Positions 35,200 through 48,000 of a DNA stretch of 64,000 bases are shown here, one piece after another. The notes under the pieces were generated by a model, which saw only the letters and a list, made by a program, of their open reading frames with translations, made no database searches and was not told where the DNA came from. Positions within the stretch are counted from its first letter, which is position 1; each line of letters begins with the position of its first letter. The stretch is from contig SJOL01007384.1 in the NCBI GenBank assembly GCA_004794785.1, positions 1,037,658 through 1,101,657 of the forward strand, read 5' to 3'. The translations under genes and the position numbers were made by a program. The stretch is from Opisthorchis felineus (lineage: Eukaryota; Platyhelminthes; Trematoda; Opisthorchiida; Opisthorchiidae).

Positions 35200-37700
35200 A
35201 TAGAATAGAAATAATAGAGTAGTAATAATGGGAATAGAATTCCGAAGCGGATTCTGTGTGGCCGGCAGGACACAAAGAAACAGAATCTTGACAGACAAAA
35301 TTTTTGATATCTAAATACCTTGGCCAAACACCTTAAAGCAGCTGACATGGATCCAGTTCAGTGTGAAGCGGAATCACGAAAGAGAATGGTATGAAGGGAA
35401 AAGTTACAAACGAGTTAGTCAGTTTGCTGACTCCTAACTTCAAGCCAAAGTGTCGAAGCTTGTAAAATGCAAGGGCACTATCATATTTGTGGACCTGGAG
35501 ACCAAACATTCTGGATCTACAGGGACTGCAGCCATGTTTATGCTGCTCGCATTGGATTGGTGGGCCACTGGCGGACAAACAGTGATCTGTGGGCGAAATA
35601 TCCGTAAACGAGATTAATTTTCTCAGCAGTTTTAACTTTATGGGGTTTCCAGATAGCTGAGCCTGCGGCGGTGCCAGAAGTGACTTTCGGTGACCAGTGC
35701 CATACAAACCGAAACCCTAGAAATTACCTTAGCACAATGAGCTACTCCGTGTGACAAACCCAAAACGGTGAGTAACTTTCAGCCCTCCTCCTTCTCATCA
35801 TCATCATCAGCAGCATTATCATTATGTGAACGAAACCGAGTGAACTTCGTCATGTTTATCCTCTGTGTCCGCTAAGAGGTATGTTGAAGCTGTTCATATC
35901 ATACCGTGTGCTGACCGGTCTGATTGTGTTCAACTATATAAAAGTTGGTTAGGTAGAATACATCACGTAAGGGCCACTCAAGCACAAGGAAACAATTTAC
36001 ACGGCAGCCCATTGCTAAGACCAGGTGTCAACCGTCCGCACAGGCTAGCACACACATACGCAAATGCAACTGCACACTACTTATATGCCGATCGCAGCCG
36101 GTGAGTTCATTTATTTACACCGGAAACTTTTTAAAGTCAGTAGTTAGTTTCAGGATAAATAGGGGCCACATAGTCAGTCGGGCACTGATTTTTCTCATAT
36201 CAATCATGTTTTGGCACGCGGCTTTCAAGCGGCGGCGAAGCATCAGTGTTGATCACTGATATCGTGCTGTCGAGCATAGTGATGCTGATGTGATCAGATC
36301 CTCGCCGATAGGGGCTTCTTGGTTGAACAAACTAGTCCGCGAAACGGAAAGGTAAAGCTAGCAATTGTTTCACAATCGTAACAGCACCTGAATTATTTCA
36401 CAGGAGCAGTTTTGGTAGCTCGGCTTGTATGGCTGGTGATCCGATTGCCACCTAGTGGCAAGATAATGCCACGAACGAACCAAGCTAATTTGGCTTAGGG
36501 TTGTATACAGTTTATATTAGCCCACCAACTGCAGAGAAGCAAAACCCACTAGGTAAGATCTGACTTACCAACTGTTCACTTTTCTGTTTTCTTTTCGCTC
36601 ACACCGCGAGAAACTCTGACAAGAACGGAATTTCCATCTACACTGGAAGAGTTTTCTCGTTTGTCTTAACAAATTCAATATACTCAAATGTTGTATTTTT
36701 CATACATTTCCTCCTGCAACAGACTAGCCAACTCGTTGTCGCCTTAATTAATTTATGAGCAGATAAGTCCGTTGGAAAGTGGTCGTTAAGACCAATACAA
36801 ATCAGATTTACCTACCCATCTAAATCATGCCGTTTTAAAAAAGATCACCACCCAGGAATGACTACTTCTGGCCGAAGCTGACTAAGTGCCCTCATGGCCC
36901 TGTTCCCGAGAGCGACAACTTCCACGTCATCATCGGTTGTACCAACTCTTTCCTACGAACAAGCCTCGAAACAAATCTTTTTAAGTATCCACACCTATGG
37001 TGCGACTGTTTTGAGTAATTACGAATGGGCGCTAATTGACCCATGTCCAGCTTTCCACGCACTCATTTACTAATAACTTATTTCACTTCCCTTAAGTGTA
37101 TTTTAACTAAGAAATAATGTTATATAACAACCATAAAAAAACATGGCTTATTGTTTATTTTAAAGATGAGGAAGTAGACAGTGGTGCTGTTGTCTCTGAT
37201 GGCAATGGCATTATACGCTACCTATAATATCGTACACTAAAGATTCAGCTGGAATTCCCTTGAACCTCTCAGTAACATTAAAGCAATATCCAAATAAATG
37301 CATTTCACCAATTGAGAGGTAATATTTTGCACAAAATTGAAACGTACTTGCATGTTGAACTAACGGTGTCTGACAGCTCACGAATGTTGAGCATAGTATT
37401 TGGAATCTGAGGCTAAAATGCGGCATTTAAAACTACGGGGGCACGTCATCATCAACAGCTGACTTTCAGCTAGCGAGTGTGCTTGCTTTGTGGATGGATA
37501 TTTAATTCGGTGGGAGATTGTATCCCCCTCGAGGCACATAGCTCAATGACTCAGGTCTCCCCCAACTACAGTAATTCTTCAAGACACACCTGATATGACA
37601 ACCTGCAATTTTTGTCCGGTTCCCAGTCCGATGCCTAGATTCACTAACTACCTTACCATGTGCATTTCGGCGCGCTACGTTAACCGCATGATCTCCTCCA
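35200..37700. other. Interval without supported genes
   Basis: It contains a short CAT-repeat (35793-35826). The minus-strand frame 35333-35707 (124 codons) and plus-strand frame 35865-36104 are open but not recognisable; the first may be part of an unnamed repeat. Nothing else seen. Confidence 0.4.
35793..35826 (+). repeat. Short CAT-type simple repeat
   Basis: CATCATCATCATCAGCAGCATTATCATTAT, an imperfect trinucleotide repeat (read as TCATCATCATCATCAGCAGC and following bases). Confidence 0.8.
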
Positions 37701-37716
37701 ACCAGCTTGGTTGACC

Positions 37717-38046
37717 TCAGACCTCTTGCGCTTTGCCCCCGACCGGAAGGAACCTTGTGCTTTCAGTGAGCAGTACTCGTCTCGCATATTTCCAAAAATG
37801 TGTACTCAGAACCTGTTCAGATTTTATGTGCTTGTTCAGCGAACAGTCATCTTCAATCGTTTCGTCTAATTCACTCCTCCAAAAGGCTGCCCCCAACCGA
37901 GCTGGCTTCTCCAGAGGAAGATCATACAGAAGGTCGGGGTAGCCGTGAACATTTTTCATCGATTCTCCAATGGGGATAACTTCTAGTCCTAGGAGTTTCC
38001 ATAATATAACTGAATCGACGCTATTTTCTTGTTTGCAAGGATGTCT
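37717..38046 (-). CDS. Coding-like open frame, probable exon of unknown gene
   Basis: 109 codons are open and end at TGA. The translation is complex and balanced, for example LWKLLGLEVIPIGESMKNVH, GYPDLLYDLPLEKPARLGAA and FWRSELDETIEDDCSLNKHI. This is more protein-like than most open frames of the window. Possible acceptors (AAAATAG, GACTAAAG) are poor; an internal donor CAG|GTTCTG at about 37818 or the stop may end it. Both candidate acceptors would be in phase 2, which is what the 43846 candidate on the same strand leaves. I do not recognise the family. It could also be the end of a transposon gene. Confidence 0.4.
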   Translation of the reverse strand, partial: RHPCKQENSVDSVILWKLLGLEVIPIGESMKNVHGYPDLLYDLPLEKPARLGAAFWRSELDETIEDDCSLNKHIKSEQVLSTHFWKYARRVLLTESTRFLPVGGKAQEV

Positions 38047-38049
38047 TTA

Positions 38050-41000
38050 GTCGGTAAAGTACGGCCTAAAAGCATTTATTCTGTTTAAAATGCGTCTTCT
38101 GGCAGTGTGTGACAACGGCTTTACCAAAGTGAAAAGAACACATCACTTCTGGTAAAACTTCAAACAAAGATAGGCAATAAAATTCGCCAATCCTCACCAC
38201 TTATCGCTCAATGACACTAGCTTTCCTCTCAAACAAGGGGTGACAGAGGAACATTCAGACTTGGGCTCAATACTTGTGCTGCAGAATTATGTTAGCTGGG
38301 TTCTGAACCATAAACGTGCAGAGAACCAGGAGAAAAAATTGGCGTACATGTGATTTGGGAATTAACAGGGTATCCTGTTCTCGTCGCACCACGTATAGAC
38401 ATAAATTTTAGAGAACATGTCTGACTGAGTGAAAAGATCGAATCCACCTGGAGAGACATATTTCACGACAAATAAGAATTCATTGTTAACGGCCGGAAAT
38501 TAATGTCAAGTGCGAAAAAAAGCGGCCAACTAAAGCTGAGTGAAGTGGCCTGAAAAAAACAGTTATTTTGATCGACATTGCCGAATATTTCATTTTGAAT
38601 TTTTGCGCAGACCTGTAGTTGTACACAAACTATCAATGGGAATATTTAAATCAATTTTCATATCTTGTAATAACGCTGAGGCCAAAATACATAATTGAAG
38701 TTTTGAAGTAGAGTTGATTTTTCGCTCAGAAGAAGACAGGCCTTTATGGTTTCCTGATATATGAAACATTGCCTCACTTTAGTGCAACTGATCCACAGAA
38801 ACTCAAGCCTTATAGGCTCTGTGGAATTTGAAGGTCTAAAACAACTCCCTGAACCCCATGTTTTCTGTCTTGTCGAACATACGTCGTACCAATTAAAACA
38901 TGAGGAGGCCACTGTGCTGCATATTTCTTCGCAATACACCACAATTGAGAGGTTTCCCTGGGATACCAACACCAAGGTATTTCGCTGTTTGCGGACAACT
39001 TAATGTTCAAGAGGACCACATTTTTGACGGAAATTCGGGGCCGTGCCTAGCTGATGAGACCAAAAAAGGCGAAACTAGAAGTGGCCTGTGGAATGCATTT
39101 CAGTAACCTTATGTGTAGTGTAGTCCGTCGGTCAAGCCTACCACGATATCTCCAATATCGTAGCAGCCGAAAAAGGAAATGATTTTTGTGTGGCAAATTC
39201 AGTTGAAGAAAATCATAAGAGAAAGTTTCAGCTGAGTTTCTTGTCAATACCAATGCACTATGCAACCCTCCCAGATTGCTAAGTTTCAGGATTCCTAAAG
39301 GTAGAAAAATTCAAGAAAAAATTCTACGCTGTAAACAAACCCGATGAGAATCAGACGCAAATCATATATTACAGTGGAGCTTTCAAGCTTCTTTTGTGCC
39401 AAACGGTCTAAAGCTGCAAACAACCGTCTCTCTAAGAGCCAGTGATCTATGCGACCTCAATATATCTACTAGTCAGCTGCAACTCAGTGGAATCAGTCCG
39501 AAGTAGCGACCTGCTGGCACCAAGCACCTTCGATCAGCCGAAACCACTTCAGGTACAGTCAAAATTAACAAATGGCTGTGGTTACTCAAATAGCACGCAA
39601 AGTGGGGAAAAGTCAGATGATTAGAGTGCAGCATTGAATAAATACTGAGTCCGATTCTGATTACTTTTCTAACTTTTCACACAGTCCGCTTTCCTGATAG
39701 GAATCACCGAGTTTGATATGGAGTCTAATAGCCATCTCATAAAGCTACTGACAAGAATAAAAATTTAGCTAAACAGAGAATCAATAAGTCCAGCGTTTTG
39801 ACACTACAGGACACCGTTATTTCATAAATTACGTAGAAAAAATACTCGTGACTTTCAAACTAATAATGTATGTGTTGTTTCAGTACAAAATTCAGTTACA
39901 GTTCCCGGGAAATAACTTCACATCAACGCTCACAAATGCCTTAACAAAGTGGCGTGTTTAAATTTGCATTTTTCACCAGTAGTCGGGAAGTTTGTAAACA
40001 ACTAAGCAAAATGAGAATTCACCACAAAATGGATGAACACGGAAAGAACTGATCAAAAACAGATTACGCGTAACGGACTTCGAAATGAACTGTATCAGGG
40101 ATCCTATTTTCCTCATCCGAGCGAATAATACTGAAGGTTGACTGTTCTTGCACGCCACCGTTGCGGTTGTCAGAATTGATTGTGTTGCACCGGAAACTTG
40201 TGATATTTTGCGTAAGCTCTTGCTATGAGAGAAGATCGCATGCTCTAAGGAAAAGTAATGCCTAAATAATTTTCAATCTGACGGTGAGCGCAGTCAAACG
40301 CACTAGTGCCTTGAATCATGCTGAGACCAGCTCACCCAGTAGTCCTGATGTTCTGAAACAAACCGTCCACCAGCTGCATAACTTGATCTGCTGATTACAT
40401 TCTTGATGGAACGAAGTTCTTCACGACTATTTTGGACCAAGAGAAAGGTTCGTTGAGTAGCAGTGCTAGTAGTTTACGTGGGTGTATTGCGTAACAGGCG
40501 AGGCTAGGTATTTGGTTGACAAAAGAAAATTATATTCCGCTGGGTTTTAAAGAGCTGTCTAAGAGTAGAGAGCATTATCCTCAAATTAATGCATACCATC
40601 TCTTAAGCCGGGTTATACCGGGTTACACTGCTGGGTTATATCCACCAGTTACTTCCGAACGGTTGTCCAATTCAAACAGAACGCACAAACTAAAGCCCAC
40701 CACTTTAATACGTTTGTACTCTCTTAGCCCTATTTAGAGAAGTATTATTGTATTCTTTGCTCTACAGCAGAACACAACTTGTGTTTGCATTCCGCCAAAA
40801 TTGTCGAAACATTTCCCAAATTAGCAAGAATTCGTTCGTGCATACCTACTCAAACTGCACCCATTTTAGCCTTAGCGGGTAGCTGATCAGCATTCAGGGG
40901 GGTTTGAACTCAAACATATGATGTGACTGGTTCACTAGAATCAGCTGAAATACAACAAATCCCATAGCAATATGGTAGAAGGTGGTGGTGTCTCACAATC

Positions 41001-41270
41001 ATCGATGGAATAGCACATGCTTAAAAGTGTCTTTCACTGCTTTGCACTGATCGCCAAATGTTCTTCATTTGTACCGGAATTAGAAACAGTGGATGCCTTT
41101 GTGCTAACTGGCGTACGGGTGAGTAACCATGGAGCCCAGTTTCACTACACAGCTATCAGTAGTGGGTGACGAGGAACATGGTGGAACCAGAGCTCTTTAC
41201 AAATGGAGGAAAGTGGCACAGCTGGGGAAATTTGGGAAGTTTCTTTACATGATACACTGAACAGAGATGG
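38050..41270. other. Interval without supported genes
   Basis: The block 38658-39106 is open in two frames on each strand and may be an unnamed repeat; it is followed by repeat R copy 3 (39170-39243). A plus-strand frame 40516-40737 is unassigned. Otherwise nothing. Confidence 0.4.
39170..39243 (+). repeat. Dispersed repeat family R, copy 3 (diverged)
   Basis: GGCAAATTCAGTTGAAGAAA, ATCATAAGAG and TTTCAGCTGAGTTTC align with the cores at 8842 and 27352. Confidence 0.5.
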
Positions 41271-41279
41271 GCAAACGGC

Positions 41280-42730
41280 TGTTCATTCAGTTTCGGGGGT
41301 AATTTTGAAAAGTCAGTCAACCACATGAAACATCGTGCTAAATGCTGGGCTAAGTTTTATGGACGACAGTTTAGTTGGCCGTCTGCACCTGCAGCCATGT
41401 CTTTCGATCAACCCGCTGAACCAAGCTGTGGTCAGTAAAGCTAGACCTTCTCTCGCTTTCTGAAGTGCAAAGATACATTTCTGTCTTCAGGAGCCATCAG
41501 GCCCCTGGGCCGGATGAGCTTCTGTCAGAGTTTTTCAAATACGGTTATAAGTCTTTGTGTTTCGACTCCTCAAGTAATTCTGAGAAAAGTGTGCGTTCCA
41601 TTACACTTAGACCGATCCTCCATTGTAGCTTTATTCAAAGAAGGACCATGGGAGTATGTTTACGCTAGATATGACGCCAGCTATCAGGTTCTGTGATAGC
41701 GTGACCTCTGATCTTCACGCAGGACGCAAATCCAAGGGTATCAAGCAAGATTTCGACATGGTAGATTGTGCAGTGATCATATCTTTACAGTACGTCAAGT
41801 GCATAACCAGCCTCATGCCCACTGCCAACTAAGTGTGGACGTTTTTCTTGACTTCTCCCTGGCTTCTACTTGGCAAATCGGGGAAGAACCAAAAGTTTGT
41901 TACTAGTCTTCCCGACATTTATTCTCATACTTTTAGTAGCTTCGTAGTTTAACAAATTTTCCCTACCGTTAGAAAGATTTGTATTGTACGTCCCGGTTTC
42001 TTCAGTGCAAGTACCATCTAGTGCACTTTACAAAAACTATGAATCTGGGTATCGAAATCATTAGTGGATTTGGATTAAACAAACAGCCTTCTCGACAACC
42101 ACTTTAAATAGATCATCAGAAGTGGCGCTTTGTTTCGGAGTGCAGTTGACATTTTCAAAATACAAATTTCTGCTTCAGGATCTCCCAGTCCCTCAAATCA
42201 CTTTTAATCTTTGATAAGTTTAGCTCCATTGAAGAATCATGTACCTTAGAAGGTGCCGGAGGGATGACGGATAAAGTCAGTACACACACAACTGAGCTAC
42301 ATTTAATACTTGCCTTCTTGCGTCACTACTGGATTCAAAAAAGAATACACCTGATGTTATAGAGCCGTGTATAAGAAACGGCTGTAAGGCGGTCCTGCTG
42401 TAGGGCTGTGAAACTTGTACTCACCGATCTGAAGACTTCAAACTTCATCGGATATTTGGTTACAGACGTCTTAATGTGGCAGGTGGCACCATATTGGTAA
42501 TGCATGTGTTCGTAACCGAGTACCAGGTAATGGGTCGAATTCATTAGAGCATTTGATAAAACTTATCAGGTTAAGGTGTTTGGGGTGTGTCGTACGTTCA
42601 CTCGACTAGCGTTTGTCGAAGAAAGCTGTGATGATGAAAGGTCCGCAGAGGCAAAGTGAGGCGAGAGCGGCTGCTGCCAATATGAGTCATGTGGAACCTG
42701 CGTGCCTTATTTGATCGATGGAGTCCACGT
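41280..42730 (+). pseudogene. Decayed LINE retrotransposon, reverse transcriptase and C-terminal region
   Basis: Fragments in several frames follow the order of a flatworm LINE polyprotein. From about 41320 comes HRAKCWAKFYGRQFSWPSAP. From 41485, FRSHQAPGPDELLSEFFKYG gives the PGPDxL motif at the start of the RT domain. From 41625 comes IVALFKEG. From 41740, QARFRHGRLCSDHIFTVRQV matches QxGFRxGRSxxDQIFTLRQ, followed by VDVFLDFS of the catalytic region. At 42320-42720 a C-terminal part ends in RLRCLG. Stops and frameshifts interrupt every block, so it cannot be active. Which LINE clade (CR1-like or RTE-like) is undecided. Confidence 0.85.
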
Positions 42731-42734
42731 GATT

Positions 42735-43840
42735 CTGCCTGAACGCAGCTGGAAATCCTGTGGGACATGTCATGTAACAAATCCCAGTGATGATTACACT
42801 CTCACTTTCCACACGGACTAACTGGTTGAGATTTACCTGTCGTTGTTTGCTGAGCTCTTGTTGGGTGGTGATTATAACATATTCGGTGGCTAATGGCTTC
42901 TTTCTCGAACGTATTGCTTAGGTGCCCTTGGGTCAGAAATTTTGAAGGGAATAGATTACTTGTTGTGAACCCAGGAATATCGGGGTTTCTCAATACCTCC
43001 CCACATCTCCCCGTTCTTTTCCCTCTTCACTAAGATCTTGTTCCCCAAAGGTTTTTATGGCACCTAAGCACCAGTTTCTACTTGTTATCTGCGACGGGGC
43101 TGACGATGATTTGGATCATCAAAAAATTTCCCGCCGAATTTCATCTAGCATGTTGAACGAGTATGGACAAAACATCTCCTAAAAGCCGAAAGGCAAGGTG
43201 TACCATGCAAGAGAATCATGCGCAGTGACAAGTCGGTGCATGCTATTCTGAAGCGAACACCATCGCCCAACGACCACCTTTGCCTGTCCTATTAAAACCA
43301 CCTTATGACAAGTATATAGTCACTTCCCATTTTTGTTAACGAACAGCTAAAACAAGTGTGCCCCCATATGCAAGAAAGCTGCTGTTGAATCCTAAAGGTT
43401 AAGCCTCTTGAGACCTCCTGAGTACCGGATGCGTGCAGGTCGGTCTTCAAAAACTGATGTATTTGAATCCTTAGGTAAGGTTCACACAGATGCTGACCTA
43501 GTCAGAACGAAAGAGAAAGATCTCTTGCGACAGTGTCGGGATTCAGCCACCTATGGCTAGACTGACCTGGAAGTCAAGTCCGCCATAAACGGCCAGAACC
43601 GTTTGGATAAACATCCTGTGCACCAATAATCCATTTGTTCCAACTGAGTAAACAGCTGGTTCATATCAACTGTCACGCATCCGGCTATAATGTTTCATCT
43701 TAAAAATAAAACAATAAACTTGAATGTTATTAGTGACTAAAAATTAAACTATAATAAAAAGCAACATGTTTAAACTTGTGTAGTGAATTTTTTCAACCGG
43801 CCTCTCAAACGACCCACTATCACAGGCTTTACCATAGAAA
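42735..43840. other. Interval without supported genes
   Basis: Sequence around 43385-43480 faintly resembles a tRNA-like SINE head but its B-box is too degenerate to call. Otherwise nothing. Confidence 0.35.
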
Positions 43841-43845
43841 CCTAC

Positions 43846-43973
43846 GTTTTAGAAGTATCGTGTGGTTCAAGCGGATTAACTACACATAATTGTTCTTCTA
43901 AACTGGATGGCTGCTTATCTGAAGAGCCCAAAATCAGGCAAAATTGTCCACTAGACAAACCTGACCAGGCCAG
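43846..43973 (-). CDS. Candidate exon of a minus-strand gene
   Basis: It follows an excellent acceptor, TTCAGTTCTTGTCTTCCCACAG, and ends AAAAC at the donor GTAGGT (phase 0 to 2). The frame includes LAWSGLSSGQFCLILGSSDK and SLEEQLCVVNPLEPHDTSK. The same frame is open upstream to 44132, so a longer exon starting at 44081 is possible. The plus strand is open over the same region (43783-44088, with KTRTESRKICWLDEHEFLLP), so the coding strand is not certain. The minus strand is preferred because of its splice sites. Confidence 0.35.
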
Positions 43974-44203
43974 CTGTGGGAAGACAAGAACTGAATCTAG
44001 AAAAATTTGCTGGTTAGATGAACACGAGTTCCTGCTTCCAAAACGACGCAAAACTGCTAATGGTGCATGTTTGTGTTCTGTCTTATGAAAGCTTGTGAAA
44101 GTCATAACTCTAGTCTGGTCCAGGCTAGCCAAACTCAGCGTTTGCCATCTTCATGACCTGTTCCTGCACTGGGTGTTTTTGCTAACTTAACTTGTATATG
44201 AAA

Positions 44204-44290
44204 TTGTATCTATTGTATTGTATATATATTGTATATGTATTGTATATTGTATTGTATATATTGTATATTGTATTGTATATAGTGTATACG
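44204..44290 (+). repeat. TGTAT/TATTG minisatellite
   Basis: Tandem copies of TATTGTATTGTATA-type units run for almost 90 bases with small changes between units. Confidence 0.9.
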
Positions 44291-45539
44291 AAATTTCGAC
44301 ACACCTGCAACCGTGGACATGTGAGCAGGCGTGGAACATGCTCATTTATGACCCATGTGTAAACACCAACAACGCTGTTGATAGCTTGAAGGGTTCAACA
44401 AAGTTTCTGACCGAAAAACAGCTCAAAATCAAACAGTACAGTTATTTGATAAAGCAGGTTTTGTGCGCCCAAATTGTCACATAGATATGCTCAATCTCTC
44501 AGCAAAAAAAACATAATCGCTGTGAACCCATCCGTGACAAATGGTTGAGTATGTACTCATAAAAGTCTGGGTTTCATTTATTCAATAAAAAATCTTCATT
44601 TTTATAACGGTTTGATAAACGTAGCACAAATATGTCCAGGAATTTGCTGATGAATTAATTGCATCTACTGGCAAGGTTAGCCAAGATATTTGGGCTTGTA
44701 CATTGTGCAAAACTAAGTTACACTTCCGTATGATTCTGATGGCGCCAAATGGTACGTAAAGGCGAGCCACTACGCTTGTAACAGTTAGGATATTTAGGGC
44801 ATGTATGCGAACTGGGATTGAGGCATGTATTGTCTTGCATGATGAATCTAGCGAAAACTCTATTAAAAACCGCCACATGGTATCAGCTTAATTGTCCACC
44901 ACTAAACAGCATTTAAATGCCCTTAGTAATTTGCCAGATTACTGGAATCCTGGGTGCATTCGCCCATCTTGACACTTAAACAAACACACAACCAATGACT
45001 GGGAGAATCACCAAGTAGGTCACAGATTTCAAGGTTCGTCGAAGAGGACGCAATCCACTGGCTCTAATGAATTATGCTTCTTGATGTAAATTCCAAAACA
45101 CAAATTCGTTTCGAAACTGCACTCAAAGTGAAACACACTGCCATTTGGACTTCCTGACGGCTTCATGTTCCGATAGATGTTGAAAATAACAGAAAACTGG
45201 AATCAGGGCCAGACCTCCAAATAATGAAAAGAAACCATGAAACCAGGATTTAAGAAAAGATAATCATACGGACCGCATTAAGAGCTATTTCAGCAATCTT
45301 CAATAACTGTCAAAAATGCTGCTCAGTCCGGCATTATTCGGGAACTTTAGAAACGTTGACAACATAAAATCTAAATTTAGAAAGGAAAACATACGACCAA
45401 AGTCTCCTAAAGTGGTTACCCAAGAAAATTTTTGCCGACTCCTTGGAAAACGCAAACTGAGAAAATTCAAAACGGAGTGAATTACCACATGTAGAGAAAA
45501 TTCCAGAAATGGTAAAGATAACACAATATAAAGGTGGTC

Positions 45540-46260
45540 TAAAAGCTTACAATCACACTTGGTTAAAACACTGCCAGAATCGAAAGGATAACTGAAAGAA
45601 TGAGGAGGAACATTGTTCTAGACAATAGTTATTGCTAGAATTGTAACAAATATTACGTCTCACAGGCAAGAATGTTAAACATAATAACACAGGAAAGATT
45701 GATACATGAAAAGTTTCCACAGGTTTTTTGATAGATGGAAGACAGTGGATGAGGACAACTCAGAAATAAAGCCGTATACTAGCCGAAACGAAAAAAATAA
45801 GGAAACCTAATTGTTGGAGACGTGGCGCTCAACGGAGACAACCACTACCAAACTCCATAGGACTGGTCTAGCTTGTCAACCGCTTAGTAAAAGGAATCCG
45901 AGACGACGTAGGACTGCAACTCACAAAAGAAACCAACAGAAGAAATTGAGGTCACCCATACCATAACCAGCTGGTTAAGCAGTCCGACTGAAACGTAAGT
46001 TAAACTACACAGTGGACAATAAAAAAAGGAAGCAAACAGAACGACCAAGTAAAACCGATTGAAATGCAGCTACCGCATAAGCCCATCCAAATGAAAGGAG
46101 TCGAACAAAATCCAGAAACTCTTTTGGGAACGACTAATCACCTCAGGGGAAGAAAGTTGTTAAAAGCAACGTCAAGATAGGACACACTAAAGCGCAAATC
46201 ACAAACGGGAACTAAGCAAAGAATTACTGATACCCAGCTATTCAATACACTGATGAAGCT
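45540..46260 (+). repeat. Second purine-rich (A/G) tract, probable retroelement remnant
   Basis: The plus strand is rich in A and G over about 700 bases with many short broken frames that give Lys/Glu/Asn-rich peptides. It has the same character as 23540-24075. No intact domain is visible. Confidence 0.3.
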
Positions 46261-46463
46261 TGAGGAATTCAGGTCACAACACAACGCTAATTGCAAACGG
46301 ACCTATGACGTTACAAAGGAACCAGAACTGGAGAATTGTGTACAAGTTGTTTGGTGTGTGAACGGAAAGTGGAAGGGTAGAATTACCTAACTAAATGCGA
46401 AATGACGACATCTCTTTGACTAGTGACAAATGCTCCGCAAAACATTTGCCAATTTCAGAAAAC

Positions 46464-46513
46464 AGATCTTCATCAGATCATCAACAGATCATCATCAAAC
46501 AGATCATCAACTT
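46464..46513 (+). repeat. Short imperfect repeat of CAGATCATCA units
   Basis: CAGATCATCAACAGATCATC is followed by further ATCAAACAGATCATCAAC units. About three to four copies. Confidence 0.8.
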
Positions 46514-46668
46514 GTTACTATATAATACCTACAAAACAAGTAATCTCAACAGATTTTGCTTTGCAAAACAGATTTTTTACAGCTTTCCATGATGCATAAA
46601 TTTTATTCCAAGTTAGATTATATTTCTAAGGATACATGGATCTGTGCAAAACGGTTCCAGCTTTCTAC

Positions 46669-46821
46669 CGTGAGTTTTCATATCCAGACTTTCTGTAGGT
46701 GACACTGAAACTAGCCAAAACTTCAGAGGATCAAGGAGCAATCGGCTGCAACAGATTACGGTAGGGGTAATGGCACGTGAACGAGCCACTGCCAAGCTAG
46801 TAAACTGATAATCGTTGGTTG
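46669..46821 (-). CDS. Candidate exon of a minus-strand gene
   Basis: A 153 bp block between a pyrimidine-rich acceptor ending CTTGTCAG and the donor CACG|GTAGAA, phase 1 at both ends. It contains TNDYQFTSLAVARSRAITPT and CSRLLLDPLKFWLVSV. The family is unknown and there is no independent support. Confidence 0.25.
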
Positions 46822-48000
46822 CTGACAAGTCGGCCTATCCGGACAGAGGACACGACCAAAGACATTCAGAGAGAAAAGCCTCTATCGAACAAAGGGTCTG
46901 TAGTCCTATCTTTAACTTGCATCGTACAACGGTCCTGTAATGCACTTCAGCGAACGAAGAACGTTGTTAGAAGTGGACCGGGTAAGCATGCACAAAACCC
47001 TGTGTTCTACTAAGCAGTAAGACACGGAAACAAGCGCGACTCGACGAGCGAATATGATACATAACCAGAAAGTCAACAATGATCGGTACATAAATGAGAA
47101 TTCCATGCTCATTTAAACCGACTCGTCATTCACTTGCTTGACAGGCTTACTTGGTAATTGGTTTTCTCGACACGAACTGACTGGTAACAGTGGACAATGG
47201 GTTAAGTTTGTTTTCTGATCACTCGAGACCAGTGTAGTATGGGAAAATACCATACATCCAAAATTTCTTAAGTACGGTGTAGATTTCGTACAGATATCTT
47301 CCTTATAGCAGCCACCCCTCTATCGTCAGTCTGTAAACGCCTTTGGGTGCACATTTAGTCAACCGAAAATATGTGTCAATTCCAAGGGTTGAGTACTGTG
47401 AAAATGTCCGGTCGATTTGTTTCACACACTTCCAAATTTTCCATAAGTAAAATAGAAGCAAATTCCGAGCTTCACTGTAACTATTGGGTAAAAGGAAATC
47501 CGCAGCCTCGACGTAGCAAAATAAGACCCTAATAAAATAGGCAAAACTATTTCAAACTCTCTGTGTTACTAAATTGAAACACCAAGCTATCGCAGTCCGC
47601 AATAGCGATAACTAATAACTAGCCTGTCCTAGTCTTCCGTTCAAACGAATTATAGTAACTGAGTTGGTTGGTCTCAGGTTGTCCATAATCCCCGGCAAAA
47701 CTCACCCAAGCGCCCAAGCGCCCAAGAATGATTTGATTAAGTTCACTTCACGTGCTTTACGTCTCCTTTAATTCTTAATTTTCTAATCTGTAGGACTGAG
47801 ATGATTTCTTGGAGGTTTACGAATCCCCCAACTACATAGTGTATGTACTCCTGTGGAAAACGTCACTTGGTATTCCACTTGAGAAGTTGCCACTGGAGCA
47901 ACCAAGCAACATCCAGAGACTTAACGTGAACTTCCCAAATGCAACATAGTGGCGATATATTATGTTCAAGTTTAAACACAATAAGCCGTTCGTCAACCAC

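Larger units (their letters stand above)
44300..46660. other. Interval without supported genes apart from a purine-rich tract
   Basis: A minus-strand frame of 98 codons (44582-44878) has no recognisable product. An AATAAA stands at 44583 on the plus strand. From 45540 the purine-rich tract begins. At 46464-46513 there is a short ATCATCA/CAGATC repeat. Confidence 0.4.

Noticed and set aside
35333..35707. 124-codon minus-strand frame
   Set aside because: Probably part of an unnamed repeat; no conserved motif and no splice context.
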